Positions 8,152 through 17,061 are shown, counted from the first letter of the stretch. The stretch: 52,324 bases of DNA from Ruminococcus sp. (GCF_019417665.1 NZ_DXUU01000017.1:1-52324); one strand, 5' to 3'. Program-made: numbers and translations. The notes: generated from the letters alone by a model not told the origin.

Positions 8152-8178
8152 AATGCGGTAATGTACCGCATTTTTTTA
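8152..8178 (+). terminator. Rho-independent terminator after the ThiF-like gene
   Basis: AATGCGGTA, a 3-nt loop, then TACCGCATT and a T-run. The 9-bp stem is perfect and lies 12 nt past the stop codon. Confidence 0.85.
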
Positions 8179-8283
8179 TTTTACCATGATAGAATTCACA
8201 TTTTTTTGTTTATTTTCAGAGAAATTTATGTTATACTAAAGCAAACTACGTTTTTTACGTGGATTATTTTGGAAAGGAGGCAT

Positions 8284-9867
8284 ATGATCCGATATTTCCA
8301 ATGGGTCATATCAAAAAATTGTATGGAATCGAATCTGGTTTGTATCCTGATCACCATTGTGGCATACCTCATCATGATGGTTGCGATTGGCGTGTTCTGC
8401 TCCAAGAAGAACAATAACGTCGGTGATTTTTACCTGGGCGGCAGAAAGCTAGGGCCACTTGTCACTGCAATGAGTGCGGAGGCCTCGGACATGAGCAGTT
8501 GGCTGCTTATGGGATTGCCGGGCGTGGCATATCTGAGTGGTATTGCCGATGCCGGTTGGACTGCCATTGGTCTGGCAATCGGTACATATCTCAACTGGCT
8601 TATTGTTGCAAAGCGGCTTCGCATTTACTCTCACACTTGCCGCAATTCTATCACCATTCCGGACTTTTTCTCCAATCGCTATCGGGATGACAGGCATATC
8701 CTTATGGGAATTGCTGCTGTTATTATTTTGGTTTTCTTTGTGCCTTATACTGCATCAGGCTTTGCTGCCTGCGGAAAACTGTTTCAATCCCTTTTCGGCA
8801 TTGATTATCACATTGCCATGGTTTTGAGTGCGGTAATCATTATCATTTACACTAGCATCGGAGGTTTTCTGGCGGCAAGTACTACAGATCTGATCCAGAG
8901 CATTGTCATGACGATTGCGTTGCTGCTCCTTGTTGTATTTGGTGTCAGCACTGCCGGAGGTCTGGATGCTGTTGTAGAAAACGCTAAGTCTCTTTCTGGG
9001 TATTTGTCTTTGACGAAACTGCACGATGCAGCTACCGGTTCATCTAGTAATTATGGATTCCTGTCGATCGTTTCCACGCTGGCATGGGGTCTCGGTTACT
9101 TCGGTATGCCGCACATTTTGCTGCGGTTTATGGCAATTGAGGATACTCGAAAGATCAAAACTTCCCGTCGGATCGCTTCCATCTGGGTGGTGATCTCCAT
9201 GGGTGTTGCCATCCTCATTGGTCTGATCGGCAACACACTGAGTGCACACGGTGATATTGCACAGCTGGAGGGTAGTTCTCAGGCAGAGACAGTTGTCATC
9301 AAAATTGCCACTCTCATGAGCGAAAATGGCATTGTTATTGCACTTTTTGCTGGATTGATCTTTGCAGGCATTCTGGCATGTACCATGTCCACTTCTGATT
9401 CCCAGTTGCTGGCGGCTTCATCCAGTATGTCTGAGAATTTGTTGCGAGGTGTATTTCGTGTGAATCTCTCCGCAAAGGCTTCCATGCTGGCGGCACGTGT
9501 GGTATTGCTGGTCATTGCAGCTTTGTCGGTGGTTATCGCATGGAATCCGGACAGCTCCGTATTCCAGATCGTTTCCTTTGCATGGGCTGGCTTCGGCGCT
9601 ACCTTTGGTCCGGTTATGCTGACAGCATTGTTCTGGAAACGTTCCAACAAATGGGGTGCACTGACTGGTCTGGTTGCCGGCGGAGTGATGGTATTTGTAT
9701 GGAAGTTCCTGGTTCGTCCTTTGGGCGGTGTGTGGAATATCTATGAGCTGCTGCCTGCATTCTTAGTGGCTCTGGCAGCAATCGTGATTGTTTCTCTGCT
9801 GACTGCTGCGCCGGAACAGGAAGTGCAGGATGAATTTGAAGAAGTCAAGCAGCAGATGCGTGCATAA
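8284..9867 (+). CDS. putP: Sodium/solute symporter, PutP (proline) type
   Basis: A 527-residue sodium:solute symporter with about thirteen membrane segments. Near the N-terminus it has the signature region GDFYLGGRKLGP followed by SAEASDMSSWLLMGLPG, matching the sodium- and proline-binding segment of PutP proteins. The C-terminal tail (EQEVQDEFEEVKQQMRA) is cytoplasmic and charged. The ATG at 8284 follows AAAGGAGG; the open frame upstream runs through the terminator at 8152-8178 and is not coding. TATACT at 8231-8236 may be its -10 box. Proline is the likely substrate, although related carriers move other solutes. Confidence 0.9.
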   Translation: MIRYFQWVISKNCMESNLVCILITIVAYLIMMVAIGVFCSKKNNNVGDFYLGGRKLGPLVTAMSAEASDMSSWLLMGLPGVAYLSGIADAGWTAIGLAIGTYLNWLIVAKRLRIYSHTCRNSITIPDFFSNRYRDDRHILMGIAAVIILVFFVPYTASGFAACGKLFQSLFGIDYHIAMVLSAVIIIIYTSIGGFLAASTTDLIQSIVMTIALLLLVVFGVSTAGGLDAVVENAKSLSGYLSLTKLHDAATGSSSNYGFLSIVSTLAWGLGYFGMPHILLRFMAIEDTRKIKTSRRIASIWVVISMGVAILIGLIGNTLSAHGDIAQLEGSSQAETVVIKIATLMSENGIVIALFAGLIFAGILACTMSTSDSQLLAASSSMSENLLRGVFRVNLSAKASMLAARVVLLVIAALSVVIAWNPDSSVFQIVSFAWAGFGATFGPVMLTALFWKRSNKWGALTGLVAGGVMVFVWKFLVRPLGGVWNIYELLPAFLVALAAIVIVSLLTAAPEQEVQDEFEEVKQQMRA

Positions 9868-9921
9868 TTTCATGAGAAATGGAGGCGTATTTCTATGATG
9901 AATCCCAAAATGATGATATAG

Positions 9922-10128
9922 ATGAAGTCTCTGTTCGAGCGGTTTCGGCAGAATCACCCGAAAGTGCCTATGTTTTTCTCCGCAGCAGCAGGGGCAATTG
10001 ATGAGGGAAGTGTGATTGAGATACAGCTCACTACTTCCGACGGCAAAAATCTTTGCACGAACATGCGTGTGACAGCCGATGACTTGGAAATGGTTCAGGC
10101 GTTGCAGGGAATGATTACAAAAAAATAA
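9922..10128 (+). CDS. Small protein of unknown function, start region interrupted
   Basis: Sixty-eight residues (MKSLFERFRQNHPKVPMFF...), soluble, amphipathic start, ending in a short helical segment; I do not recognise the family. The only good ribosome site (GGAGG, 9881-9885) precedes ATG codons at 9895 and 9898, which open the same frame but meet TAG at 9919-9921, directly followed by this ATG. The upstream peptide (MMNPKMMI) fits smoothly onto the protein, so this may be one ORF split by a stop codon, or a coupled leader peptide. It lies 54 nt after putP and ends before a strong terminator, so it is probably made with the symporter. Confidence 0.6.
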   Translation: MKSLFERFRQNHPKVPMFFSAAAGAIDEGSVIEIQLTTSDGKNLCTNMRVTADDLEMVQALQGMITKK

Positions 10129-10143
10129 CATGTCGTTATATGA

Positions 10144-10182
10144 AAACGCCGCTGTACGAAAATGCTTCGTACAGCGGCGTTT
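10144..10182. terminator. Bidirectional terminator between convergent operons
   Basis: A 17-bp perfect stem (arms 10144-10160 and 10166-10182, 5-nt loop) with A/T runs at both ends, between the plus-strand putP unit and the minus-strand acyl carrier protein gene. Both operons converge on it. Confidence 0.93.
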
Positions 10183-10191
10183 ATATTTGCT

Positions 10192-10473
10192 TTATCTGTG
10201 GAAAAATCCTCGCTTTTTCTTTTTTGGCTCTCCAGTGGCACGTTCAGAAACGATTTCTGCCATTTCTCCCACATTCTTCATACTGGATACTTCCTGCATT
10301 CGGAACTTTATGCCGAATTCTTTTTCTACTGCTTCAATGAGATTGATGTGTTCCAGGCTGTCCCAATCATCAATGTCATTTGCAGTGGTTTGGTCGGTGA
10401 TGACCAAAGAATCGTCATCAAAGACGTCCTGAAAAATCTCGTTCAGTTTTGCCATGATTTCTTCATGTGTCAT
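10192..10473 (-). CDS. Acyl carrier protein of the surface-acylation operon
   Basis: A 93-residue carrier protein with the phosphopantetheine site DDWDSLEHINLI (Ser39), flanked by the usual acidic helix II. The tail after residue 78 is basic (EPKKKKRGFFHR), unlike a fatty-acid ACP, and could hold it at the membrane. Its ATG overlaps the FkbH-like gene's stop by 4 nt (ATGA), so the two are translationally coupled. Position in an MBOAT operon and the coupling suggest it carries the acyl group made by FkbH to the membrane O-acyltransferase, much as DltC does for D-alanine. It is unlikely to be the housekeeping AcpP because no fatty-acid genes are near. Confidence 0.85.
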   Translation of the reverse strand: MTHEEIMAKLNEIFQDVFDDDSLVITDQTTANDIDDWDSLEHINLIEAVEKEFGIKFRMQEVSSMKNVGEMAEIVSERATGEPKKKKRGFFHR

Positions 10474-12269
10474 GTTTCTTGATACTCCTTTTCATTGACC
10501 CGGATCACGTGATTCCGGATTTCATATGTGCTGATGTCCATCGTCCAGGTGCTGTCGCCGTTTTCGAACTGTTCTGTTTTCGTGAAGCCGAATGTGCCGA
10601 ACAGTTCCCGTACCATGGCATTTTTTGTTGTTTGATAATAGTAGCCGTTGATCCTGCGGATGCCATGTTGTTTGCATTGTGCCACAAGCTCGTCCAGCAT
10701 GGCAAGCTCCATGTCTCGTTTCAGTACCCGGCAGCTCATGAGCCATAATTCAATATGCAGGGTGTCTCCTGCAATCTCACCGATCACTACAGAAACAATG
10801 CCGTTGTCCCCGAATTTATCCCGAAGCCGTCCGTAGAGACGGATGCGGTTGGGGTCGGCGGCAACTTGTTCCATTTCACTCTGGGTATACCGTCGTGTGG
10901 TCAGATTAAATTGATTGCTTTTGTTGGTCAGCTGCACAATGCGGGGCAGAGTCACCGGCGTAAAATCCCGAATCTCTGCGTGCATTTCCAGTCCCAGCAG
11001 ATAATCCGTATAGTTGGCATATGTCTGCTGCATCTGGGCACGCTGGGCATTGGCACGATACATTTCACTCCGGTTGGCATCTGTCGCTGAAAATGTGGTG
11101 GTTTCGAAATAGCCGGAACGGTCGAGAACACGGATGCACTCTGCCGGTGAATCAAATTCCGGGACAGCAATGCCCGGGATTTGTGCGGATACAATGTCCC
11201 GTTCTGCTGGGTTGTCATCCACAAAGACGAAGCTTTCCGGCAGCAGATTCAGTTCCTGTGCAGTCTGTATCAGGTTGTGGTCTTTTGGTTTCCAGTTCGC
11301 CTGAATTGCCACAAAATCCTCCTCGTGCAGAACGGAGTCAGGATGGGTGAGTCCCAGCCGGGCATTTTCTGGCTCGTTTTTGGAGCAGACGGTCAGCAAT
11401 ACACCTAATTGTTTTTGCGCCTTGCAGTATTCCTGTACTTCGGCATATGCCTCTGCTTCGGCAGTTTCCTGACCAATGGCAATACCCTCCTGCCCATCAT
11501 CGCCGATCACGCCGCCCCATAAGGTATTATCCAGATCCAGTGCCAATACCTTTTTGTTTTTTCCGTAGATAGAACGAATAATCCGTGCCAGGCTGTAGGC
11601 AAACTCCGGGATCGCCTGTAGGGTCATGGCGTATTTGTACAGATACCAATAGGTGGCATCATGCCATGCATCCAGTCCGTAACATGCAGAAAGATAGTGG
11701 ATGTCATGTATATAAAAATCGTTGTGTTCGGCTGCATATTGGGCAAAGCTGCGGTTCAGTTCATTGACAAACCACACCATGCCATGACAGTCCCAAACAT
11801 CTCGATGTCCTATAAGTCGTGTGGCTGGCATCTCAAAATTGTTCTGGATAATGGGACAGTGATAGGTCTCGGTGAGATGTTTCCACATCTGAGTGAAATG
11901 ACTGGTCTGCCGTTCCAGGGCATCCTTGACTTCTTGAGCAGAAGCAGACAGAGGCAGAGGTGCTTCAGTGATGTTGCGTGAAGTGGTATGAATGAAGATC
12001 AGATCTGGCTGAAATGCTTTCAGTTCCGGTGCATCAAACATGGCATCCTGCCAGTATTGGGCATATTCCGACTGGTAAAACACCGGCGCAATGCCGTTAT
12101 CCAGAAGAAACAGCTCCAGCATAGCCACAATGTCATTGGTTGTAGAACCTCCCAGGACGGCGATGCGCTTTTCTATGCGCTGGGTACCGTCTTCCAGCAA
12201 GACTCTTTTGATTTTGCGCCGTTTTTTCAGCAAAAAGCTGCTGTCAAAGGGATATTGTAATTCTTTCAT
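10470..12269 (-). CDS. FkbH-like HAD-IIIC enzyme, probable acyl loader for the carrier protein
   Basis: 599 residues in three parts: an N-terminal alpha/beta region like that of other FkbH proteins, a HAD-IIIC domain with LALDLDNTLWGG (Asp245, Asp247), and a C-terminal acetyltransferase-like domain with the family hallmark LTNKSNQFNLTT. Characterised FkbH proteins take the glyceryl group of 1,3-bisphosphoglycerate, remove the phosphate and load it on a carrier protein as glyceryl-S-ACP. The partner ACP gene overlaps this stop codon. I choose the ATG at 12269, which follows GAAAGG by 7 nt; an in-frame ATG at 12311 lies inside the preceding gene. The product is inferred to be glyceryl-ACP or a related C3 acyl-ACP. 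Confidence 0.85.
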   Translation of the reverse strand: MKELQYPFDSSFLLKKRRKIKRVLLEDGTQRIEKRIAVLGGSTTNDIVAMLELFLLDNGIAPVFYQSEYAQYWQDAMFDAPELKAFQPDLIFIHTTSRNITEAPLPLSASAQEVKDALERQTSHFTQMWKHLTETYHCPIIQNNFEMPATRLIGHRDVWDCHGMVWFVNELNRSFAQYAAEHNDFYIHDIHYLSACYGLDAWHDATYWYLYKYAMTLQAIPEFAYSLARIIRSIYGKNKKVLALDLDNTLWGGVIGDDGQEGIAIGQETAEAEAYAEVQEYCKAQKQLGVLLTVCSKNEPENARLGLTHPDSVLHEEDFVAIQANWKPKDHNLIQTAQELNLLPESFVFVDDNPAERDIVSAQIPGIAVPEFDSPAECIRVLDRSGYFETTTFSATDANRSEMYRANAQRAQMQQTYANYTDYLLGLEMHAEIRDFTPVTLPRIVQLTNKSNQFNLTTRRYTQSEMEQVAADPNRIRLYGRLRDKFGDNGIVSVVIGEIAGDTLHIELWLMSCRVLKRDMELAMLDELVAQCKQHGIRRINGYYYQTTKNAMVRELFGTFGFTKTEQFENGDSTWTMDISTYEIRNHVIRVNEKEYQET

Positions 12270-12283
12270 GAAAAAGCCTTTCG

Positions 12284-13960
12284 TTACTGCGTTCGGATGG
12301 TTTCCAGGCATTCGCTGTTGCCGCCGGTAGCGCTGAAAGTGTTCATCGCAAAAAGCACATCGGTTGCGCCTACCTGCTGCATAAAGGAAACAGCATTCAG
12401 ATCGAAATACCGCATGTCAATGACATAGATATCAGTGAAAGATTGGGTCAGATAGGGGACAAGGGCATTGCCATAGCTGTCTTTCACAATGACAAGGGTA
12501 CGGTTATTGGTGGCATCTGTCTTGACATGGGTGATCTTTTCGTCACCGCCCATGAATACCAGATACCAGCTGACCGGTTCCACATTATCCAGATTGATCA
12601 TGAGATTGCCATCCCGTTCGTTGGTGAAATTTGTGTCATAGTATGTTGTAGTGTAGCGGTTCGTAGGAGTGTAATAGGTGAAATTCTCTGGATTTTCCTG
12701 TAAAACAGCACTCTTGGTAAAGGTGTACATGCTGCCAAGATAACCGGGAAGTGTTGTTTCCGTGTAGTCAGACAGGTCAGCAAAAGGCACTTTTGCCGTT
12801 TTTGCAAAGGCACTTGCCGCATAATACGCACCCAATGGCAGCCAATGATGATCTGTCCGTGCATAAATGTCTTCACTAGTGTGTTGCGCCAGTACGGAAT
12901 AAGCATCGACTGGTGTGACATCCTGGAGATGCTCGTTGATGTGTTCGATATTATCCGGTTCGCTTCCGGTGTAGCCGGAATAGGAATCCGGCAGGTAAAA
13001 GGAAACTGCTGTAGGTGCAACCAGGGAATAGACATTGACATTTTCGCCCAATGCATTTTTGTATGTGTTGAGGCAGGCTGCGTAGGATTCTCCACGGGAA
13101 AAACTACCGCCATAAACACTCAGTGCCCGTTTGTCCACCAAAACAATTCCATCACCGATCTCAACAGGGTCTGCTTCGGGGAGTTTTGTGGTAACAGCTG
13201 TGGTGGTAGTCAGTTCTGTTGCATCGCTTGCCACGGGGATAGTTGTTTCTGCCGGAGTATCTATTTCCTGCGTGTCCTCTTTTGCAGAAGCATTGATTTG
13301 CTTGACATTCCCATAGAATGTTACCTGATCTTCTCCTTGCAAGCCCTTATAGCTTTCTAGCTGGCTAATGAGGTGCTTGAAGAAGCTTCTTCCCGGAACA
13401 GTATCCTCATAGTAGGTCATGATATCTGCTGTATAGGAACCGTCTTTCAAGGATTCCCAGGAAAATTCCGGAAATTCCGCAAGTTTGCGATTTTCCTCGG
13501 CAGATTCCGTGGGACGTGCACCTACCATCAGGAAAATGGAGCCGCCGAAAAGAATCGAGCCCAGAGCGAAAATTCGTACAACTGCGCCGATCCGGTTGGT
13601 AATGAGGATCTGCCGCCGCAGCTTGTGGCGTGCTTTTCGTTCCTTTGCAGATTCTTTTGTTTCCGTATCAGAAACAGATTCTGTTTCTGTTTGCTGTTCC
13701 ATTTCTTCTGCGATGTCAAACTGGGGATAGGAATCGTCATCGGGTTCATCCGGTGGGACAGGCTCGGTAGATATGGGTTTCGGTTCTGTTTCCAGGACAA
13801 GCTGCGGTTCCGGTTGGATTGCAGGTTGAAGCGGTTTTTCGTTCATAGCACGAAAGCGATTCAGATCTTGCTGCACTTCCTGGAATTTTTCTTCCAGAGC
13901 GGCATCCAGATCAAAATTGTCCCCTTGAGAATCGTTCTGGGGCTTCTGTGTATTTGCCAT
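12284..13960 (-). CDS. DHHW-family membrane-anchored protein (AlgX/DltD-like role)
   Basis: 558 residues. A charged, Gln/Glu/Pro-rich cytoplasmic N-terminus (about 1-125) precedes one membrane segment (about 127-150) and a long extracellular part. The name-giving DHHW is at 370-373, followed by LPLGAYYAA; the region resembles SGNH-type hydrolase folds used in polysaccharide acylation. A Thr-rich insert lies near 240-265. DHHW proteins accompany MBOAT acyltransferases, as AlgJ/AlgX accompany AlgI and DltD accompanies DltB. It sits 18 nt after the MBOAT gene and 14 nt before the FkbH-like gene. I infer that it receives the acyl group outside and transfers it to the surface polymer. Confidence 0.82.
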   Translation of the reverse strand: MANTQKPQNDSQGDNFDLDAALEEKFQEVQQDLNRFRAMNEKPLQPAIQPEPQLVLETEPKPISTEPVPPDEPDDDSYPQFDIAEEMEQQTETESVSDTETKESAKERKARHKLRRQILITNRIGAVVRIFALGSILFGGSIFLMVGARPTESAEENRKLAEFPEFSWESLKDGSYTADIMTYYEDTVPGRSFFKHLISQLESYKGLQGEDQVTFYGNVKQINASAKEDTQEIDTPAETTIPVASDATELTTTTAVTTKLPEADPVEIGDGIVLVDKRALSVYGGSFSRGESYAACLNTYKNALGENVNVYSLVAPTAVSFYLPDSYSGYTGSEPDNIEHINEHLQDVTPVDAYSVLAQHTSEDIYARTDHHWLPLGAYYAASAFAKTAKVPFADLSDYTETTLPGYLGSMYTFTKSAVLQENPENFTYYTPTNRYTTTYYDTNFTNERDGNLMINLDNVEPVSWYLVFMGGDEKITHVKTDATNNRTLVIVKDSYGNALVPYLTQSFTDIYVIDMRYFDLNAVSFMQQVGATDVLFAMNTFSATGGNSECLETIRTQ

Positions 13961-13978
13961 TTCGGTGCACTCCTTTCA

Positions 13979-15385
13979 TCAGAATTTGGTATACAGGAAC
14001 GGCATATTGGTGGCGTCTACCATCAATATGCTGCTGACGATCAGCAGTCCTGCCGCCAGAATGGTTCCTGTCACAGAGAATGCTAAGTTGACACCTGGAT
14101 TCTGTTTCATCCATTTTTTCGGCAGTTCCAGCAGTGGGAAACAGCAGAGCAGTGCAGCGATCAGTAGGAAGAGATTACTGCGGACAGACGTGATGAGTAC
14201 AGCGTCTGTCATACCTGTTCCATTTTGTCCTGCCATTGCCAGGAACAGATCCCCCAGTCGGGTCAGGCTGCCAGTGCAGTAGAAAATACCGAATCCTACG
14301 ACGATGATCAGCTTATTGCAGATGTGACGAATTACAGCAGGAATCTTTTTCATACCCTTTTTGCCAATGCCCATTTCCATCATGATAAACAGTCCGTAAT
14401 AAATACCCCAGACGATGTAGTTCCAGCTTGCACCATGCCACAAGCCGGTGCAGAACCATACCAGAAGCAGACCGCCGATCTTGCGCCGTTTGCCGAAAAT
14501 GGGGACATAGAGCAGATAGTCACGGAAAAACGTGCCCAGAGAGATATGCCATCTCTGCCAGAATTCGGTGATATCTTTGCACAGGAAAGGATGGCGGAAG
14601 TTTTCCTCCAGATGGAATCCAAAGATCCGGGCGATACCAATGGCAATGTCAGAATAGCCGGAGAAGTCGAAGTACATTTGCAGCGCAAAGAGAATCACAC
14701 CGTACCAGACACCAAGTGTGGTCTGGGTTGTGATATTATCCCCCAGAAATTGTTCTACGATGCCAGAGAGATTGTCCGCCAGAATGACTTTTTTGCCGAG
14801 TCCAATGGCAATTCTGCCGAAACCGTTACTGAGATCATCCGCAGAAATGGTGCGGTGATGCAGGTCATTCTGCATGGTCTCATAACGGGCAATAGGTCCG
14901 GAGACAGTAATGGGGAAAAAGGATGTATAGAGCAGAAATGTAAAGAAATTGCGTTCTGCTTTTACTTTGCCCCAGGCGCAGTCAATGAGATAGGAGACGA
15001 TGCGGAAGGTAAAGAAGCTGATGCCCAAAGGCAGCGGCAGATTTGGTACGGGAATGGACAAAGAGAACCATTGGTTCAAGTTTTCGATCACAAAGCCAGT
15101 GTATTTGAATCCCACCAATACGCCCAGATTGAGCACCAGTCCCAGCGCCAGAAACAGTTTTCCTTGGGTGCGGTCCTGGAAATGATCAATGGCACGTCCC
15201 AGGATGAAATTGACCAGCGCACTGAGTAATATCAGCCATAAAAAGGATGGCTCACCCCAAGCGTAAAACAGCAGGGAAAAGACAATGAGAACTGCATTGC
15301 GATAGGCTGTTTTTTTGGTGGCAAAATAGCAGAGGAAACAGATGGTGAAAAACAGATAAAGAAAGAATAATCTGGAAAATATCAT
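13979..15385 (-). CDS. MBOAT-family membrane O-acyltransferase (AlgI/DltB-like)
   Basis: A 468-residue polytopic membrane protein of about eleven segments, of the usual AlgI length. The two family histidines are seen: His280 in EFWQRWHISLGTFFRDY and His317 in TGLWHGASWNY. PLGISFFTF and YFDFSGYSDIAIG are further AlgI/DltB blocks. MBOAT proteins of this type hand an acyl group from an intracellular donor to the outside. It is the first gene of a four-gene operon with DHHW, FkbH-like and ACP genes, behind its own promoter at 15429-15458. The ACP suggests a carrier-bound donor (as in DltB) and not acetyl-CoA; the acceptor polymer is unknown. Confidence 0.93.
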   Translation of the reverse strand: MIFSRLFFLYLFFTICFLCYFATKKTAYRNAVLIVFSLLFYAWGEPSFLWLILLSALVNFILGRAIDHFQDRTQGKLFLALGLVLNLGVLVGFKYTGFVIENLNQWFSLSIPVPNLPLPLGISFFTFRIVSYLIDCAWGKVKAERNFFTFLLYTSFFPITVSGPIARYETMQNDLHHRTISADDLSNGFGRIAIGLGKKVILADNLSGIVEQFLGDNITTQTTLGVWYGVILFALQMYFDFSGYSDIAIGIARIFGFHLEENFRHPFLCKDITEFWQRWHISLGTFFRDYLLYVPIFGKRRKIGGLLLVWFCTGLWHGASWNYIVWGIYYGLFIMMEMGIGKKGMKKIPAVIRHICNKLIIVVGFGIFYCTGSLTRLGDLFLAMAGQNGTGMTDAVLITSVRSNLFLLIAALLCCFPLLELPKKWMKQNPGVNLAFSVTGTILAAGLLIVSSILMVDATNMPFLYTKF

Positions 15386-15428
15386 GATGACACTACCTCT
15401 TCAATGACATGTTTAGACTCTGATTATC

Positions 15429-15458
15429 ATTATACAACAAATTATGACCGAATTGCAA
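15429..15458 (-). promoter_or_regulatory. Promoter for the MBOAT-DHHW-FkbH-ACP operon
   Basis: On the minus strand: TTGCAA (15453-15458), 18-nt spacer, TATAAT (15429-15434), about 45 nt before the ATG at 15385. Confidence 0.65.
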
Positions 15459-15507
15459 GAGAATCGGAATGAAGAATGATGATTCTGCAAAAATCGTTTC
15501 TTTCCAC

Positions 15508-15537
15508 AAAAAAAGACGGCACAAAGCCGCCTTTTTT
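15508..15537. terminator. Terminator after the SPFH gene, symmetric
   Basis: A-run, GACGGC, 5-nt loop, GCCGCC, T-run (one stem mismatch). It ends the minus-strand SPFH/NfeD unit about 30 nt past its stop and separates it from the acylation operon. Confidence 0.8.
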
Positions 15538-15567
15538 AGACAAATTGAAATTGGGTTTTTGAGATGA

Positions 15568-16560
15568 TCATTGCTTGGGCGCAGCAGGTGTATCGCCCTC
15601 AATATCCTTTGTGGAGATGACCTCCTTCAGACCGGTTGCCAATCCTGCCAGCCCCTGGATCTCGCTGGGGATAATGATCTTCGTTGCCTTTCCGTCTGCT
15701 GCCTTTTCGAAAGCTTCCAGAGATTTCAACTTCAGTACAGCCTCGTTAGGATTTGCTTCGTTCAGCTTCACAAGGCTGTCTGCCAGTGCTTTTTGTACCA
15801 ATTCGATTGCCTGGGCTTCACCCACGGCAATACGCATTTTCTGTTCCTTGATTGCCTCGCCTCGCAGGATCACGGCTTCTTTGTCAGCTTCTGCCTTGAG
15901 GATCGCAGTCTGCTTGTCAGCTTCTGCACGGAGGATCTTGGCTTCCTTTTCACCCTGAGCAACTGTAACCTGATATTCCCGTTCACCCTGTGCACGGAGG
16001 ATCTTTTCACGCTTTTCACGTTCAGCCTTCATCTGTTTTTCCATGGCGTCACGGATCTCATTGGGGGGCAGGATATTTTTCAGTTCCACACGAATGACCT
16101 TGATACCCCAGCGATCTGTTGCCAGATCCAAAGTCTCCGTGATTCTGGTGTTGATCAGATCACGGGAAGTTAGTGTGGCATCCAGTTCCAGTTCACCAAT
16201 GATGTTACGAAGCGTTGTAGCAGTCAAATTTTCAATGGCAGCAATGGGATGCTCCACACCGTATGCAAATTGTACAGCGTTTGTGATCTGAAAGAACACA
16301 ACAGTGTCGATCTGCATGGTAACATTATCTTTTGTGATAACTGCCTGGGGTTTGAAGTCCACCACCTGTTCCTTGATAGAAACACGTTTTGCCACCCGGT
16401 CAAGAAACGGGACCAGGAAATGGATACCAGTTCCCCATGCCTTGTAGAACGCACCGAGACGTTCTACAACGTAGACGTTTGCCTGGGGCACAATACGGAT
16501 TCTGGTGATAAGTACCAGAAGAATAAAGATAACCAAAATTAAGATAATGATGTAGGGCAT
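15568..16560 (-). CDS. SPFH/band 7 (stomatin-like, QmcA-type) membrane protein
   Basis: 330 residues: one N-terminal membrane anchor (about 2-22), an SPFH domain with the family block ERLGAFYKAWGTGIHFLVPF, and a long Lys/Glu/Ala-rich coiled coil (about 170-260) with repeated ILRAEADKQ-type units, ending in a hydrophobic segment. Such proteins form large oligomeric rings in membrane microdomains and affect proteolysis and membrane organisation. The NfeD-like gene lies 33 nt upstream and is its usual partner. Confidence 0.92.
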   Translation of the reverse strand: MPYIIILILVIFILLVLITRIRIVPQANVYVVERLGAFYKAWGTGIHFLVPFLDRVAKRVSIKEQVVDFKPQAVITKDNVTMQIDTVVFFQITNAVQFAYGVEHPIAAIENLTATTLRNIIGELELDATLTSRDLINTRITETLDLATDRWGIKVIRVELKNILPPNEIRDAMEKQMKAEREKREKILRAQGEREYQVTVAQGEKEAKILRAEADKQTAILKAEADKEAVILRGEAIKEQKMRIAVGEAQAIELVQKALADSLVKLNEANPNEAVLKLKSLEAFEKAADGKATKIIIPSEIQGLAGLATGLKEVISTKDIEGDTPAAPKQ

Positions 16561-16593
16561 AATATTTCTCCTTTTTCATACAATTCTGTCAAA

Positions 16594-17061
16594 TCATGTG
16601 TGATTGGTTACGACTGCGGCAGATTCGGGCAGTTGGCTGACAAACAACTTTGTGCCTTCCACCGCTTCAATGCGGACGCTGGTCTGTTCCGGGATTACTG
16701 CACCATTTTGAGAAACTGCGATCCAGTCTACGCCGTCCAGACGGACACGCCCGGTGCCTTTGATGGGATCAATGGGCTGGATCACCACAGCAATGCGTCC
16801 GATTTCCTGAGTGTTTGTGTCCTTGATGCCAAAAGTGAAGACCTTTTTCACAATTGGGCGTGTACATACCAGAAGCAATACAGAGACGGCAACAAAGAGT
16901 ACACACTGTACCACAGGGGATGCGCCAAAGCAGGCTGCCACAAATGCAGCAAGTGCGCCTGCGGCAAACCAGATGCTGATGAGCTGCTGGCTGATGATCT
17001 CTGCCACCACTGTCAAGACAAGCAATCCGCCCCAAATCAGAAACGGCATATAAGCTTCCAT
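16594..17061 (-). CDS. NfeD-like membrane protein (short, YbbK type)
   Basis: 155 residues with about three membrane segments in the first 70 residues, then a soluble beta-rich OB-fold domain (EIGRIAVVIQPIDPIKGTGRVRLDGVDW...). This is the short NfeD form that occurs next to stomatin-like proteins and is thought to work with them in the membrane. The ATG at 17061 follows AAAGGAG by 8 nt. It heads a two-gene unit with the SPFH gene, from the promoter at 17140-17168. Confidence 0.88.
   Translation of the reverse strand: MEAYMPFLIWGGLLVLTVVAEIISQQLISIWFAAGALAAFVAACFGASPVVQCVLFVAVSVLLLVCTRPIVKKVFTFGIKDTNTQEIGRIAVVIQPIDPIKGTGRVRLDGVDWIAVSQNGAVIPEQTSVRIEAVEGTKLFVSQLPESAAVVTNHT

Noticed and set aside
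8140..8283. N-terminal extension of PutP back to 8140
   Set aside because: The frame passes through a perfect terminator and the AAAGGAGG ribosome site precedes the ATG at 8284.
10192..10473. Carrier protein as housekeeping fatty-acid AcpP
   Set aside because: Overlap with the FkbH-like gene, basic tail and absence of fatty-acid genes argue for a dedicated carrier.
14225..15229. 334-codon plus-strand open frame
   Set aside because: Lies fully antisense to the MBOAT gene, whose motifs and operon position are clear; composition (Glu/Gln/Asp/His-rich without a fold pattern) is that of a shadow frame.
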